The translations under genes and the position numbers were made by a program. The notes under the pieces are model-generated. The model saw nothing but the letters and a program-made list of their open reading frames with translations, was not told the DNA's origin and did no database searches. From Leisingera coralii (GTDB lineage: Bacteria; Pseudomonadota; Alphaproteobacteria; Rhodobacterales; Rhodobacteraceae): a DNA stretch of 64,000 nt. The DNA is taken from NCBI RefSeq assembly GCF_049056525.1, contig NZ_JBHUPT010000023.1, forward strand, positions 1-64,000, given 5' to 3'. This document shows positions 34,850-44,188 of the stretch, piece after piece. Position 1 is the first letter of the stretch, and every line of letters starts with the position of its first letter.

Positions 34850-35479
34850 TTACTCTTTCCAGCTTGCCAGCGCGTTCACCGCAGCGACGGTGATGGCGGA
34901 GCCGCCGAGACGGCCCTTCACGATCATCGACGGCTCTGGCAGGTCCTCCATCAGCGCGTCCTTGGATTCCATCGCACCGACAAAACCCACCGGGCAGCCG
35001 ATGATGGCGGCGGGGCGGGGGCAGTCCGGGTCCTTCAGCATGTTCAGCAGGTGGAACAGCGCAGTGGGCGCATTGCCGATGGCAACCACGGCGCCTTCCA
35101 GTTTCGGGCGCCACAGCTCCAGCGCGGCGGCGGAGCGGGTGTTGGACATTTCCTTGGCCAGTTCCGGCACCTTGGGGTCGCGCAGGGTGCAGATCACCTC
35201 GTTGTCCGCAGGCAGGCGCGGGCGGGTGATGCCTTCGGAAACCATGTAGGCGTCGCACAGGATCGGCGCGCCCTTGGCCAGCGCGGCGCGGGCGGTTTCG
35301 GCCATGCCCTCGGAGAAGCGCACGTGCTCTTCCAGCCCGACCATGCCGGCGGCGTGGATCATGCGGACGACGACGCTCTCCTCGTCCTTGTTGAAGCGCG
35401 CCAGATCGGCTTCGCGGCGGATGGTGGCAAAGCTTTCGGCGTAGATCGCGGCGCCGTCGGTTTCATAGGTGTGGAGCAT
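34850..35479 (-). CDS. cobH: Precorrin-8X methylmutase
   Basis: 209 residues. Moves the methyl group from C11 to C12, giving hydrogenobyrinic acid. The catalytic His is in VVRMIHAAGMVGLEE (about residue 42), and the IGNAPTALFHLLNML and IGCPVGFVGAMESK blocks are intact. It lies one base after cobG and three before cobI. Confidence 0.94.
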   Translation of the reverse strand: MLHTYETDGAAIYAESFATIRREADLARFNKDEESVVVRMIHAAGMVGLEEHVRFSEGMAETARAALAKGAPILCDAYMVSEGITRPRLPADNEVICTLRDPKVPELAKEMSNTRSAAALELWRPKLEGAVVAIGNAPTALFHLLNMLKDPDCPRPAAIIGCPVGFVGAMESKDALMEDLPEPSMIVKGRLGGSAITVAAVNALASWKE

Positions 35480-35480
35480 G

Positions 35481-36644
35481 TCAGCTGCCCTCTGTCAGAA
35501 GTTCGGGAGCGGCGCGCAACGCGCCGCCGCTCAGGTGGGTCTTTAGCGGCTGATCCGCGGCAGTGCCATTGCGGATCAGGGAGAATTCATCATTGCCGGT
35601 GGCGGTCAGGGTGAGCGGCGCGGGGCCCGGGCAGGCGCAGCCCTTGGCGCAGCCGGAAACATGCAGCTTTGTCCCTGCGGGGACGTGGGCCGCCAAGTCC
35701 CGCGCCAGATCGCGGGTGGAGGAAAGCGCCTGCAGGCAGCCGGGCGCGCCGGTGCACGCGACCACTTGCAGGCGCGGATCCGTTGCATCCAGGATCAGGC
35801 CGGGCAGGGGCGGGAGAGCGGCGGCACCTTCGACCAGCAGCATCCGCCAGGGGGTGAGGCGGATCGGCCCGTGGTCTGCCAGCTTTGCCAGCGTGGCGGC
35901 GGGCATCTGGCCGAATTCCAAAGCGGCGAGTGTCCCCGCGGGGACAGTGCCTGGTTTTGCGGTGAAGCCCGCCTTTGCCATCGGTGCCGTGTTCGCCGGC
36001 GGCGGCCCGCGGCGCGCGATGAGACGGTGCATCCTGCCGCGCCCTTCGGGCGCGCCGCCCTGGTCGAGGAACCAGCGCGCCAGGGCCAGGGCTTCGGGAA
36101 CGGCGGATTCACGTGTGACGGGCAGGCCGGTTTCTGCACCGTCTGCGCGCAGGATCAGACCATCGTTTGTGCGCTCGACGCGGATATCGGCGGCAATGTC
36201 TTGCAGCACGGGTTCCGCGCCGCAGTCGACGGCAAAGCCGAACTTCCCGGGCAAGGGGAGGTCAGTCGCCGCGGTCAGAGCGGCGCTCAGGTCCATGGCT
36301 ATGGCGTGGGTATCGTCGCCCTCGGCCCAGAACGGGGCGAGCAGGACATTGCGGCGGGCTTCGGCGCTGGCGTCCTTGTCGATCAGGCCGAGATCGCGCA
36401 AGGCTTCGATCAGCTCTCCATGCGCCTCTTCGCGGATGCCGCGCATCTGCAGGTTGGCGCGAGCGGAGATATCCAGCAGGCCGTTGCCGAAGTCCTGCGA
36501 AAGTCTTGCCACACCGCGCGCCTGGGTAACCGACAGTTTACCCAGCGGTGCGCGCACGCGCACCACCAGCCCGTCGCCGGACATCATCGGGCGCAGCGCG
36601 CCGGGGCACCAGCCGTAGACCTTGGGTTCAGGGGTGCCGCTCAT
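35481..36644 (-). CDS. cobG: Precorrin-3B synthase (CobG, nitrite/sulfite reductase-like)
   Basis: 387 residues. An O2-dependent hydroxylase with one Fe4S4 centre and no siroheme; the key step of the aerobic pathway. Cluster ligands: CTGAPGCLQAL (two Cys) and SGCAKGCACPGPAP (two Cys). N-terminal GDGLVVRVRAPLGKLS and RANLQMRGI are half-domain marks of the sulfite reductase family. It overlaps cobN by four bases. Confidence 0.92.
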   Translation of the reverse strand: MSGTPEPKVYGWCPGALRPMMSGDGLVVRVRAPLGKLSVTQARGVARLSQDFGNGLLDISARANLQMRGIREEAHGELIEALRDLGLIDKDASAEARRNVLLAPFWAEGDDTHAIAMDLSAALTAATDLPLPGKFGFAVDCGAEPVLQDIAADIRVERTNDGLILRADGAETGLPVTRESAVPEALALARWFLDQGGAPEGRGRMHRLIARRGPPPANTAPMAKAGFTAKPGTVPAGTLAALEFGQMPAATLAKLADHGPIRLTPWRMLLVEGAAALPPLPGLILDATDPRLQVVACTGAPGCLQALSSTRDLARDLAAHVPAGTKLHVSGCAKGCACPGPAPLTLTATGNDEFSLIRNGTAADQPLKTHLSGGALRAAPELLTEGS

Positions 36645-39600
36645 GCCGCGCCCTCCAGCTCAGCCATGATCGAGTTGCGGCGGGTGCTCCAGAGGCCGGC
36701 ATCGAACAGCGCCCGGAAGCGGTCGCGCATGGCGGCGAGCGCCTCGGGGTTTTCGCGCTCCATGAACGCCACCAGGTCATCGCGGCCCAGGGTGGCCTCG
36801 AAGTAGAGGTCGAAGAGGTGCGGCTGCACCACCTGCGCCAGATGCGCGAAGGCGGCCATGTGGTCGAGGGTGGCGGCAATCTCCGCCGCGCCGCGGAAGC
36901 CGTGGTTCATCATCGAGGTGGCCCAGTCCGGGTTGGCGGCGCGGGCGCGGGTGACGCGGGCGATTTCCTCGCCCAGAGAGCGCGCCTGCGGTTTGTCGGG
37001 GCGGGTGGCGTCGAGGTGGTAGAGCGCCGGCGCCGTCTGGCCGATGCGGGCCATGGCGGCGGCAAAGCCGGCCTCATGCGCGGCATAGTCGGAAGCGATC
37101 AGCAGGTCGGTTTCCGGCAGGTCCTGCAGATGCACGAAGCTGTCGGCGCCCTGCAGGCGGGTTTCCAGCGCCTCGCGGGCGTCGGTGATCGCGCCCTTGG
37201 CGTCGATTGCGTGGGAGGAGGCGTTGAGCCAGGCCTCGCCCGCCGCCTGCCGCGCCGCGTCCGTGTAGTTGTCCAGATGCGGGTTCATCGAGAGGCCGTA
37301 CTGGCCCGGCTTGGGGCCGAAAACGCGCGGGGTCTCGGTGAGATAGGGGTTGTCGGCCTGGGATTCCTCGCGGCCCGCCAGTGCGGCGGCGGCGGTCTCG
37401 AACATCTGGGCAAGGCCGGGGAAGACGTCGCGGAACAGGCCGGAGACGCGCAGGGTCACATCGATGCGCGGGCGGTTCAGCATCGACAGCGGCAGCACCT
37501 CAAACCCGGAGACACGCTCGGAGCCTTCGTCCCATTTGGGCGCCAGCCCTGCGAGGTGCAGCGCCATGGCAAACTCCTCACCCGCGGTGCGCATGGTGGC
37601 GGAGCCCCAGAGGTCGATTACCAGGCCCTTGGGCCAGTCGCCGTGGTCCTGAAGGTGGCGGCGCAGCAGCTCTTCCGCCAGCTTGACCCCTTGCTCATGC
37701 GCCGCCCGCGACGGCACCGCCCGTGGATCGGTGGTAAAGAGATTGCGGCCCGTCGGGATCACATCGGCGCGGCCGCGGAACGGCGAGCCGGAGGGGCCGG
37801 GAGTGACGATTTTCCCGTCCAGCGCGGCGATCAGCCCGGCGCGTTCCTCCGCCCCGCATTGGCCGGTGCCGAAGATGTGCAGGCCCTCGCCGTACTGGCT
37901 TTCCTTGATGTCGCAGACAAAGGCGTCGATGCGGGTGATTGCCTCGGCGGGGGAGGTGTCCGGCGTCAGGCCAAGGTCGGCCTCCACACCGGTTCCCTGC
38001 GCCTCAGCGCGGATGTCGCCGATCAGCCGGTCGCGGCGGGCGGGATCAAGGCCGTCGGCGGTGGAGTATTCATCCAGCAGGCTTTCGAGCCGCGCCATGC
38101 CCTCGGGCAGGTTTGTCTGCGCCAGCGGAGGGGGCAGGTGGCCGATGGTGACGGCACCGATGCGGCGCTTGGCCTGGGCGGCCTCGCCTGGGTCGTTGAC
38201 GATGAAGGGGTAGGCGACCGGCAGCGGACCGGTCAGCACTTCGGGCCAGCAGGCGCCGGAGAGCGCCACGGCCTTGCCCGGCAGCCACTCCAGCGTGCCG
38301 TGGGCGCCGATGTGGACGAGGGCGTCGGTTTGGCCGCGCAGCCACAGGTAAAAGGCCACATAGGCGTGGCGCGGGGTGCGGTCGAGGTCGTGGTAGTCAT
38401 CGACGCGGGTTTTCACCTCGCCGCGTTCGGGCTGCAGCGCGACCAGGGCGTTGCCAGCACGCAAGGCCTTGAAATGAAAGGCGCCGTCGCGGCAGTCTGC
38501 GTCTTCTTCCGGGGTTCCCCAGGCCTCGGCCAGGGTGTCCTGCAAGTCTTGCGGCAGGGTGGCGAGGGCCTGGCGGTAGTCCTCCAGCGGGACGCTCAGG
38601 GTCTCTTCCATCAGCCGCAGGCCGGTGTTTTCGAGCGCTTCGACGGCGTAGCCCTGGGCGGAGAGTTCGCGCAGGATTTCGTCGCAGGAAGCAAGCGCGT
38701 CGAGGCCGACGGCATGGGCGAGGTTGTGGTCGCGGCCGGGATAGGTGGAGAGGATCAGGGCGAGGCGTTTCTCGGCATTCGGCAGCTTGGCGAGGCGCAG
38801 CCAGCCCTCGACGCGGTCCACGGCAGCCTTGATGCGGTCCGCGTCGGCGCGGTGGGCGAAGCGGGAGTACTGCAGGTCCGGGTCTTTCTTGCCCGGCGAT
38901 TTGAAGCTGACGACGCCTGCGAAAATGCGGCCGTCAACCTCGGGCAGGACGACGTGCATGGCGAGGTCGGCGGGCGACAGCCCGCGGTCGGCCTCACGCC
39001 AGTCTTTCTTGCGGGCGGTGGAGAGGGCGACCTGGAACACCGGGCAGCCGGTGACGGAGAGCGGCGAGGCGCTGCCGTCTGTTCCTTGAGCGGAAAAGGC
39101 GGTGGCGTTGATGATCGCGGCAGGGTTCAGCCCGGGCAGCTTTTCGCGCAGCCAGCCTGCGGCGGCGGGGGACTTGAGGCTGGCGGCAAAGGCGCCATAG
39201 GCCGCGTAGCCGCGGGCGCGCAGCTCTTCGATCAGCGCATCGACCGGGGCGGTGTCGGCAGCGGTGAGGTAGGAGCGGTAGAAGCTCACCAGCACCAGCG
39301 GTTTATCCTGCGGCGGCAGGTCGGCCAGAACGCCCTTGGCCGGGTCATAGAAGCCGTGTTCGGGAGTGGTTTTGAGGCCGATCACGGGTCCTGCGTAGAG
39401 ACCAGCGGCGAGCGACAGCTGGGCGAGGGCGGCCTGGGCCGCCACCGCACCGCCGGCGTCGCACAGGGATTGCAGGCGGCGCAGGGTGGAGACGGGCAGG
39501 GTCGAGAGCTCATCCAGCCGCGCGTCCTCGCGCCCGTCGGCGGGCAGGATGGCAAGCGCGATCCCCTTGCGCCGGGCGAGGTCCTGCAGGGTGGCCAGGC

Positions 39601-39886
39601 CGTACGACCAGTAGCTTTCGCCGCCGATCAGGCGGACCAGGACGCCCTTGGCGCCCTCCAGCGTCTGTTCCGCGTAGACATCGACCGACAGCGGGTGCTT
39701 GAGCGCCACCAGGTTGGCGAGGCGCAGGGAGGGCAGCTTGCCGTCTGCCCGGTGCCAGCCTGCTGCAAAGGCGCCGAGATCGCTGTCGGAGAAGGACAGC
39801 ACCACAAGGTCCGCGGGCGTCTGCCCGAGGTCCTGCGGGGTATCGGTCTCTTCAAGGCCGTGGCTTTCGCGGAAGACGACGTGCAT
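36641..39886 (-). CDS. cobN: Cobaltochelatase large subunit CobN
   Basis: 1081 residues, at the short end of the CobN range. It inserts cobalt into hydrogenobyrinic acid a,c-diamide together with CobS and CobT, which are not in this window. It contains the usual HxGxHGTLEWLPGK-type block (LVHIGAHGTLEWLPGKAVAL), LSTYPGRDHNLAHAVGLDAL, FGPKPGQYGLSMN, and a C-terminal FDLYFEATLGRDDLVAFME. It overlaps cobG by four bases; a dispersed repeat separates it from cobW. Opposite-strand open frames here are shadows. Confidence 0.94.
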   Translation of the reverse strand: MHVVFRESHGLEETDTPQDLGQTPADLVVLSFSDSDLGAFAAGWHRADGKLPSLRLANLVALKHPLSVDVYAEQTLEGAKGVLVRLIGGESYWSYGLATLQDLARRKGIALAILPADGREDARLDELSTLPVSTLRRLQSLCDAGGAVAAQAALAQLSLAAGLYAGPVIGLKTTPEHGFYDPAKGVLADLPPQDKPLVLVSFYRSYLTAADTAPVDALIEELRARGYAAYGAFAASLKSPAAAGWLREKLPGLNPAAIINATAFSAQGTDGSASPLSVTGCPVFQVALSTARKKDWREADRGLSPADLAMHVVLPEVDGRIFAGVVSFKSPGKKDPDLQYSRFAHRADADRIKAAVDRVEGWLRLAKLPNAEKRLALILSTYPGRDHNLAHAVGLDALASCDEILRELSAQGYAVEALENTGLRLMEETLSVPLEDYRQALATLPQDLQDTLAEAWGTPEEDADCRDGAFHFKALRAGNALVALQPERGEVKTRVDDYHDLDRTPRHAYVAFYLWLRGQTDALVHIGAHGTLEWLPGKAVALSGACWPEVLTGPLPVAYPFIVNDPGEAAQAKRRIGAVTIGHLPPPLAQTNLPEGMARLESLLDEYSTADGLDPARRDRLIGDIRAEAQGTGVEADLGLTPDTSPAEAITRIDAFVCDIKESQYGEGLHIFGTGQCGAEERAGLIAALDGKIVTPGPSGSPFRGRADVIPTGRNLFTTDPRAVPSRAAHEQGVKLAEELLRRHLQDHGDWPKGLVIDLWGSATMRTAGEEFAMALHLAGLAPKWDEGSERVSGFEVLPLSMLNRPRIDVTLRVSGLFRDVFPGLAQMFETAAAALAGREESQADNPYLTETPRVFGPKPGQYGLSMNPHLDNYTDAARQAAGEAWLNASSHAIDAKGAITDAREALETRLQGADSFVHLQDLPETDLLIASDYAAHEAGFAAAMARIGQTAPALYHLDATRPDKPQARSLGEEIARVTRARAANPDWATSMMNHGFRGAAEIAATLDHMAAFAHLAQVVQPHLFDLYFEATLGRDDLVAFMERENPEALAAMRDRFRALFDAGLWSTRRNSIMAELEGAA

Positions 39887-39915
39887 GGGTCAGGCCTTTG
39901 TATTCTGGTAAGCAA

Positions 39916-40034
39916 TGGGCGCTCTGAGGGCTGCGCCCGAGCCTGGGAGGGTGCGAATGCGCCCTCCCATTTTGCCGGAGGCAAACCTTTGGTTTGACGG
40001 GAGGGTCGGGCGCAGCCCGGCCTGCGGCCGGGCA
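39916..40034 (+). repeat. Dispersed structured intergenic repeat, copy 2
   Basis: In the 185-base gap between cobW and cobN. GGGAGGGTGCGAATGCGCCCTCCC forms a hairpin (about 39946-39967), then TTTTGCCGG/GGCAAACC, GGGAGGGTCGGGCGC, and a CCGGCCTGCGGCCGG hairpin (to 40034). The reverse complement of 14901-15022 is about 85 percent identical over 85 bases. Confidence 0.7.
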
Positions 40035-40071
40035 CTGTCATCTGAATTGATGCGCCAGACCGGCATCAGCT

Positions 40072-41106
40072 TCAGGCCCCCAGCTCGGCGCGGATGGCCT
40101 GTTCGTCGATGTCGTCATGCTCGGCAATGACCACCAGGGCGGTCTTGCGCGGCTGCGCGCCCCAGGGCTGATCGTATTGGGCGCGCAGGCGCTCGCCCAC
40201 GGCCTGAACCAGCATCCGCATCGGTTTCCCCTCCACCGCGACATAGCCTTTGACGCGCAGGATGTTGCGCTCGCGGGCGAGTTTCACGATGGCATTCTGC
40301 AGCGCTTCCGGGTCGGAGACTTCGCCCATTTCGACAACGATGCTTTCAAAATCGTCATGCTCGTGGTCGTGGTGGCCGTCGTGATGGCTGGGGCGGGCCT
40401 CCAGATCGTCCTCGGCAGCGGCGCCCAGGCCCAGGATGATGCGCGGGTCGATGACGCCTTCGCTCATCGGCAGGATCGGCAGCTTGCGCGGCGCCTCGGC
40501 CTCGATCACCGCGCGGGCCTTCTCGACGCCTGCGTCGCCGGCCAGGTCGGCCTTGGACAGAAGCACGATGTCGGCGCAGGAGATCTGATCCTCGAACACT
40601 TCGGACAGCGGGGTCTCGTGGTCGAGGCTCTCATCCGCTTCGCGCTGGGCCTGCACGGCGTCCAGGTCAGGGGCGAACTGGCCCTTGGCGACGGCTTCGG
40701 CATCGGCCAGCGCAATCACGCCGTCAACGGTGATGCGGGAGCGGATCGCGGGCCAGTCGAAGGCCTTGAGCAGCGGCTTGGGCAGGGCCAGGCCGGAGGT
40801 TTCGATCACGATGTGATCGGGTTTTTCCGGCAGGTTCATCAGCTGCTCGATGGTGGGGATGAAGTCATCCGCAACGGTGCAGCAGATGCAGCCGTTGGCC
40901 AGCTCCATGATGTTCTCCGCCGGGCAGTTTTCATCCGCGCAGGACTTCAGGATGTCGCCGTCGACGCCGGCGGTGCCGAACTCGTTCACCACCACGGCCA
41001 GGCGCTTGCCCTGCGGGTTCTGCATCAGGTGGCGGATCAGGGTGGTTTTCCCTGCGCCCAGGAAGCCGGTGATTACAGTGACGGGGATCTTGTTGAGGTC
41101 GCTCAT
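40072..41106 (-). CDS. cobW: CobW-family GTPase metallochaperone
   Basis: 344 residues. GTP-binding P-loop GFLGAGKT (14-21), the metal-binding ELANGCICCTVADDF (CxCC) motif, and a His-rich loop (RPSHHDGHHDHEHDD) suit cobalt delivery to CobNST. It belongs to the G3E COG0523 group. It starts two bases upstream of the DUF1636 gene stop region and precedes cobN, the natural client. Controlled by riboswitch 2. Confidence 0.94.
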   Translation of the reverse strand: MSDLNKIPVTVITGFLGAGKTTLIRHLMQNPQGKRLAVVVNEFGTAGVDGDILKSCADENCPAENIMELANGCICCTVADDFIPTIEQLMNLPEKPDHIVIETSGLALPKPLLKAFDWPAIRSRITVDGVIALADAEAVAKGQFAPDLDAVQAQREADESLDHETPLSEVFEDQISCADIVLLSKADLAGDAGVEKARAVIEAEAPRKLPILPMSEGVIDPRIILGLGAAAEDDLEARPSHHDGHHDHEHDDFESIVVEMGEVSDPEALQNAIVKLARERNILRVKGYVAVEGKPMRMLVQAVGERLRAQYDQPWGAQPRKTALVVIAEHDDIDEQAIRAELGA

Positions 41107-41108
41107 GT

Positions 41109-41519
41109 TTACTCCTCGGAGAAGAACTTGGCCGGCGGGATGCGGGCAACGGATTGCTTGCGGAAGGTTTGCGGGCGTTCGCGCCAGGGCACCACGCCGT
41201 CGGCGGTGGCGGCGTAAGCCGCGGCGCCTTCCAGGATTTCGGGGACATGCTGGTCCGGGTCGAGGTCGCCGTAGACATAGGTCCAGCGCTCCTCGCCGCC
41301 GACCAGCGCAACGGCGCAGCCGCGCTTGCAGGAGGACAGGCATTCGACACCGCGCAGACGCACGCCTTCGGGCATTCCGGCCTCTTCCAATGCGGCGTGC
41401 AGGATGGCGCCGGGGCGGGCGGCCTCCGGGTCGGCGCCCTCGCGGCGGCAGGTGAGGCAAACGGTCAGCGTGACCGCTCCCGGGGTGCTGGCAGCTTTGC
41501 CTGCCATATCGTCAGCCAT
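41109..41519 (-). CDS. DUF1636 family protein (thioredoxin-like), operon-leading copy
   Basis: 136 residues. LTVCLTCRREGAD and VECLSSCKRGCAVALVG carry the same Cys layout as the copy at 27793-28128 plus one extra Cys, and the C-terminus KQSVARIPPAKF corresponds to its FKAIARIPADLA. It is the first gene behind riboswitch 2, followed two bases later by cobW. A redox or metal role in cobalamin synthesis is likely but unproven. The longer N-terminus (MADDMAGKAASTPG) is variable. Confidence 0.82.
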   Translation of the reverse strand: MADDMAGKAASTPGAVTLTVCLTCRREGADPEAARPGAILHAALEEAGMPEGVRLRGVECLSSCKRGCAVALVGGEERWTYVYGDLDPDQHVPEILEGAAAYAATADGVVPWRERPQTFRKQSVARIPPAKFFSEE

Positions 41520-41629
41520 CGGCGCGTCTCCTGTCGCGGCAGGGCGTGCGGGATGGCCAGAAAGGGGCCGCCTCGAACCAGCCCCTCACCCGGTTGCAGA
41601 ACACCCCGTCTGCCCGTTGATCTCGTCGT

Positions 41630-41814
41630 CGCTGGCAGGTCTCCCGGCTTGCGGATGCCAAGGCGTTTGCCTTGCCGGCCATCCTGCCTTCCCGGGGTTT
41701 TCCCAGTGGCATGGCGGCCTCATCCGGTCACGGTCGCGGGGGCGGCTGTGCTTCGGGTCTCCAACGAAAATTGGCGGCCTTCACATTCCCTCTTCGCCTG
41801 CTTTCGCAGGAACC
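41630..41814 (-). promoter_or_regulatory. Cobalamin riboswitch 2 (upstream of the long cob operon)
   Basis: On the minus strand: GGTTCC start (41809-41814), AGAGGGAA, GCCGCCCCCGCGACCGTGACCGG core, GCCACTGGG with CCCCGGGAAGG, and a B12 box AAGCCGGGAGACCTGCC (41634-41650). It ends about 110 bases before the DUF1636 start. It should shut off the entire 13-gene minus-strand operon when B12 is high. Confidence 0.92.
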
Positions 41815-41883
41815 AGCGAAACCCCCTTGCGCTATCGCGCCCTTCTTTGTCAAGACATGGGGTCAAACAGCTGGAGAGCCCCC

Positions 41884-42519
41884 ATGAGCGAAAAGTCTGA
41901 AACCGGCATCTCAGAGGAAGAAGCCGCCCGTCATGCCTCCAAGATGGCCAAGAAGAAGGCCGCGCGCGACAGGATGATGAAGACCAAGGAGGGCGAGAAG
42001 GGCCTGATCATCGTCCACACCGGGCCGGGCAAGGGCAAATCCTCGTCGGGCTTCGGCATGATCATGCGCTGCATCGCCCACAAGATGCCCTGCGCCGTGG
42101 TGCAGTTCATCAAGGGCGCCTGGCAGACCGGCGAGCGGACGCTGATTGAGGAGAACTTCAGCGATCTCTGCCAGTTCTATGCGATGGGCGAGGGCTTTAC
42201 CTGGGAGACACAGGACAAGGCCCGCGACATTGCCGCGGCGCAGAAGGGCTGGGAGAAGGCCAAGGAGATGATCCTGGACGAGCGCAACACCATGGTGCTG
42301 CTCGACGAGATCAACATCGCGCTGCGCTATGAGTACCTGGACCTGGAGGAGGTGCTGGAGTTCCTGGTGGAGCACAAGCCGCCGATGACGCATGTGGTGC
42401 TGACAGGGCGCAATGCCAAGGAAGAGCTGATCGAGATCGCCGATCTGGTGACCGAGATGGGCCAGATCAAGCACCCGTTCCGCGCCGGGGTGAAAGCGCA
42501 GAAGGGCGTCGAGTTTTAA
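41884..42519 (+). CDS. cobO: Cob(I)yrinic acid a,c-diamide adenosyltransferase
   Basis: 211 residues from the ATG at 41884. ATP:corrinoid adenosyltransferase of the CobA/CobO/BtuR type: P-loop HTGPGKGKSSSGFGM, AVVQFIKGAWQTGER, VLLDEINIALRYEYLDLEEV, and VVLTGRNAKEELIEIADLVTEM. A basic N-terminal extension (KMAKKKAARDRMMKTKEG) precedes the core. It is divergent from riboswitch 2: only about 70 bases lie between the riboswitch 5' end and this start, so the two promoters must overlap. No riboswitch was seen in cobO's own direction. Confidence 0.94.
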   Translation: MSEKSETGISEEEAARHASKMAKKKAARDRMMKTKEGEKGLIIVHTGPGKGKSSSGFGMIMRCIAHKMPCAVVQFIKGAWQTGERTLIEENFSDLCQFYAMGEGFTWETQDKARDIAAAQKGWEKAKEMILDERNTMVLLDEINIALRYEYLDLEEVLEFLVEHKPPMTHVVLTGRNAKEELIEIADLVTEMGQIKHPFRAGVKAQKGVEF

Positions 42520-42601
42520 GCTGAGGGCGTAGCCTGCCTGGGTAGGCGCGAATGCGCCTGCCGGGGGGGCAGGCAGGCGCAGCCCGGCGGTGCCGCCGGG
42601 C
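42520..42601 (+). repeat. Dispersed structured intergenic repeat, copy 3
   Basis: Between the convergent ends of cobO and glpD. TAGGCGCGAATGCGCCTGCC hairpin, a G run, GGCAGGCAGGCGCAGCC and a CCCGGCGGTGCCGCCGGG hairpin. Stem sequences differ from copies 2 and 4, yet each still pairs. It may also end transcription of both genes. Confidence 0.6.
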
Positions 42602-42610
42602 AAAACACTT

Positions 42611-44188
42611 TTATGCGGCGAGCTGTGCAGCCTTGCCTTGGATGTAGGTATCCACCGCTGCGCGCTGGGTCTCATCCAGCCGCAGGCCCAGCTTGGTGCG
42701 CCGCCACAGGTAATCGTCGCCTGCGCGCACCCATTCGCGGGCAATCGCCCAGTCGAGCTCTTGCGCGGTGATGGTGGCGCCAAAGTCCTGGCCCAGATCG
42801 CCTGCGGTTTTGGCGTCTCCCAGCACCTCCCAGGCCTCGGTGCCGTAGGCGCGGATCATCCGGCCCGCCCAATAGGGAGTCAGGAACCGATAGTCCGCGG
42901 CCAGCTTGGACGTCAGCTTTGCCACATCCTCCACCGGGAAATCGCCGCCGGGCAGGGCCACGCCTGCGGTCCAGCCGGCGGGCAGCTGCGGGAACACCTC
43001 TCCGATCTTTGCCAGCGCCGCCTCGGCCAGCTTGCGGTAGGTGGTGATCTTGCCGCCAAAGACATTGAGCAGCGGCGCCTGGGCCTGATCCAGCGTCAGC
43101 ACGTATTCGCGGGTGGCCGCGGTGGCGGAGCTGGCGCCGTCGTCATAGAGCGGACGCACGCCGGAGTAGGTCCAGACGATATCCTCGCGCGTCACCGGCT
43201 TTTCGAAGTATTCCGATGCAAAGGCCACCAGATAGTCCTGCTCGGCTTCGGTGCAGACCGGTGCGGTGTCCGGGTCCGGGTGGTCGGCGTCGGTGGTGCC
43301 GATCAGGGTGAAGTCCTGCTCATAAGGAATGGCAAAGATGATCCGCCCGTCGGTGCCCTGGAAGAAATAGCAGCGGCCGTGGTCGAACAGTTTCGGCACC
43401 ACGATATGGCTGCCGCGCACCAGGCGGACGTTCTCGCGGCTGTTCTGGCCCAGCTTCTGATGCAGCACGTCGGCAACCCACGGCCCGCCCGCGTTGACCA
43501 GCATCTTGGCGCGGTGCGCCTGTTCCTCGCCGGTGGCGTGGTCCCTGGTGCGGATCACCCAGTGGTCGGCCTTGCGTTCTGCGGACAGCACTTCTGTCCG
43601 GGTCAGGATACTGGCACCGCGGGCCATCGCGTCGCGGGCGTTCAGCATTACCAGGCGGGCGTCCTCGATCCAGCAGTCGGAGTATTCGAACGCCGTTCTG
43701 AATTTGTCTTTCAGCGGGCGGCCCGCCGGGTCGCTTGTCAGGTCCAGCTTGGCGGTGCCGGGCAGGATGCCGCGTTTGCCAAGGCTGTCGTACAGGAACA
43801 GCCCCAGCCGGATCAGCCAGGCCGGGCGGCGGCCCTTCATCCAGGGCATGAAGGCGGTCAGCAGCTTGGACGTTGGCGTCTCGCTGTCAAACCGCATGTC
43901 CTTGTGAAACGGCAGCACAAAGCGCATCGGCCAGGAGATATGCGGCATCGCTTTCAGCAGCACCTCCCGCTCGATCAGGGCCTCGCGGACCAGGCGGAAC
44001 TCGAAATACTCCAGATAGCGCAGGCCGCCGTGGAACAGCTTGGTCGAGGCCGACGAGGTGGCGGAGGCGAGGTCGTGCATCTCTGCCAGTGTCACCGACA
44101 ACCCGCGGCCGGCGGCGTCGCGGGCGATGCCGCAGCCGTTGATGCCGCCGCCGATGATGAAAAGGTCCGTTACAGGGGTGTCAGTCAT
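42611..44188 (-). CDS. glpD: Glycerol-3-phosphate dehydrogenase (FAD, respiratory)
   Basis: 525 residues. FAD Rossmann motif FIIGGGINGCGIARDAAGRGLSV (positions 8-30, here cited as IIGGGINGCGIARDAAG), ASATSSASTKLFHGGLRYLE, and C-terminal DAxx domain near VWTYSGVRPLYDDG and LNVFGGKITTYRKLAEAAL are GlpD marks. It oxidises glycerol-3-phosphate to dihydroxyacetone phosphate and passes electrons to quinone at the inner membrane. Overlaps glpR by eight bases, so regulator and enzyme are co-transcribed. Confidence 0.93.
   Translation of the reverse strand: MTDTPVTDLFIIGGGINGCGIARDAAGRGLSVTLAEMHDLASATSSASTKLFHGGLRYLEYFEFRLVREALIEREVLLKAMPHISWPMRFVLPFHKDMRFDSETPTSKLLTAFMPWMKGRRPAWLIRLGLFLYDSLGKRGILPGTAKLDLTSDPAGRPLKDKFRTAFEYSDCWIEDARLVMLNARDAMARGASILTRTEVLSAERKADHWVIRTRDHATGEEQAHRAKMLVNAGGPWVADVLHQKLGQNSRENVRLVRGSHIVVPKLFDHGRCYFFQGTDGRIIFAIPYEQDFTLIGTTDADHPDPDTAPVCTEAEQDYLVAFASEYFEKPVTREDIVWTYSGVRPLYDDGASSATAATREYVLTLDQAQAPLLNVFGGKITTYRKLAEAALAKIGEVFPQLPAGWTAGVALPGGDFPVEDVAKLTSKLAADYRFLTPYWAGRMIRAYGTEAWEVLGDAKTAGDLGQDFGATITAQELDWAIAREWVRAGDDYLWRRTKLGLRLDETQRAAVDTYIQGKAAQLAA

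Noticed and set aside
36548..39997. 1149-residue plus-strand frame
   Set aside because: Lies fully opposite cobN, has GAVGH-rich low-complexity composition typical of antisense GC-rich shadows, and shows no domain.
30281..42519. Reading the cob cluster as the anaerobic pathway
   Set aside because: cobG, cobF, cobN and cobW are all present and there is no cbiD, cbiK or cbiX; this is the aerobic route.
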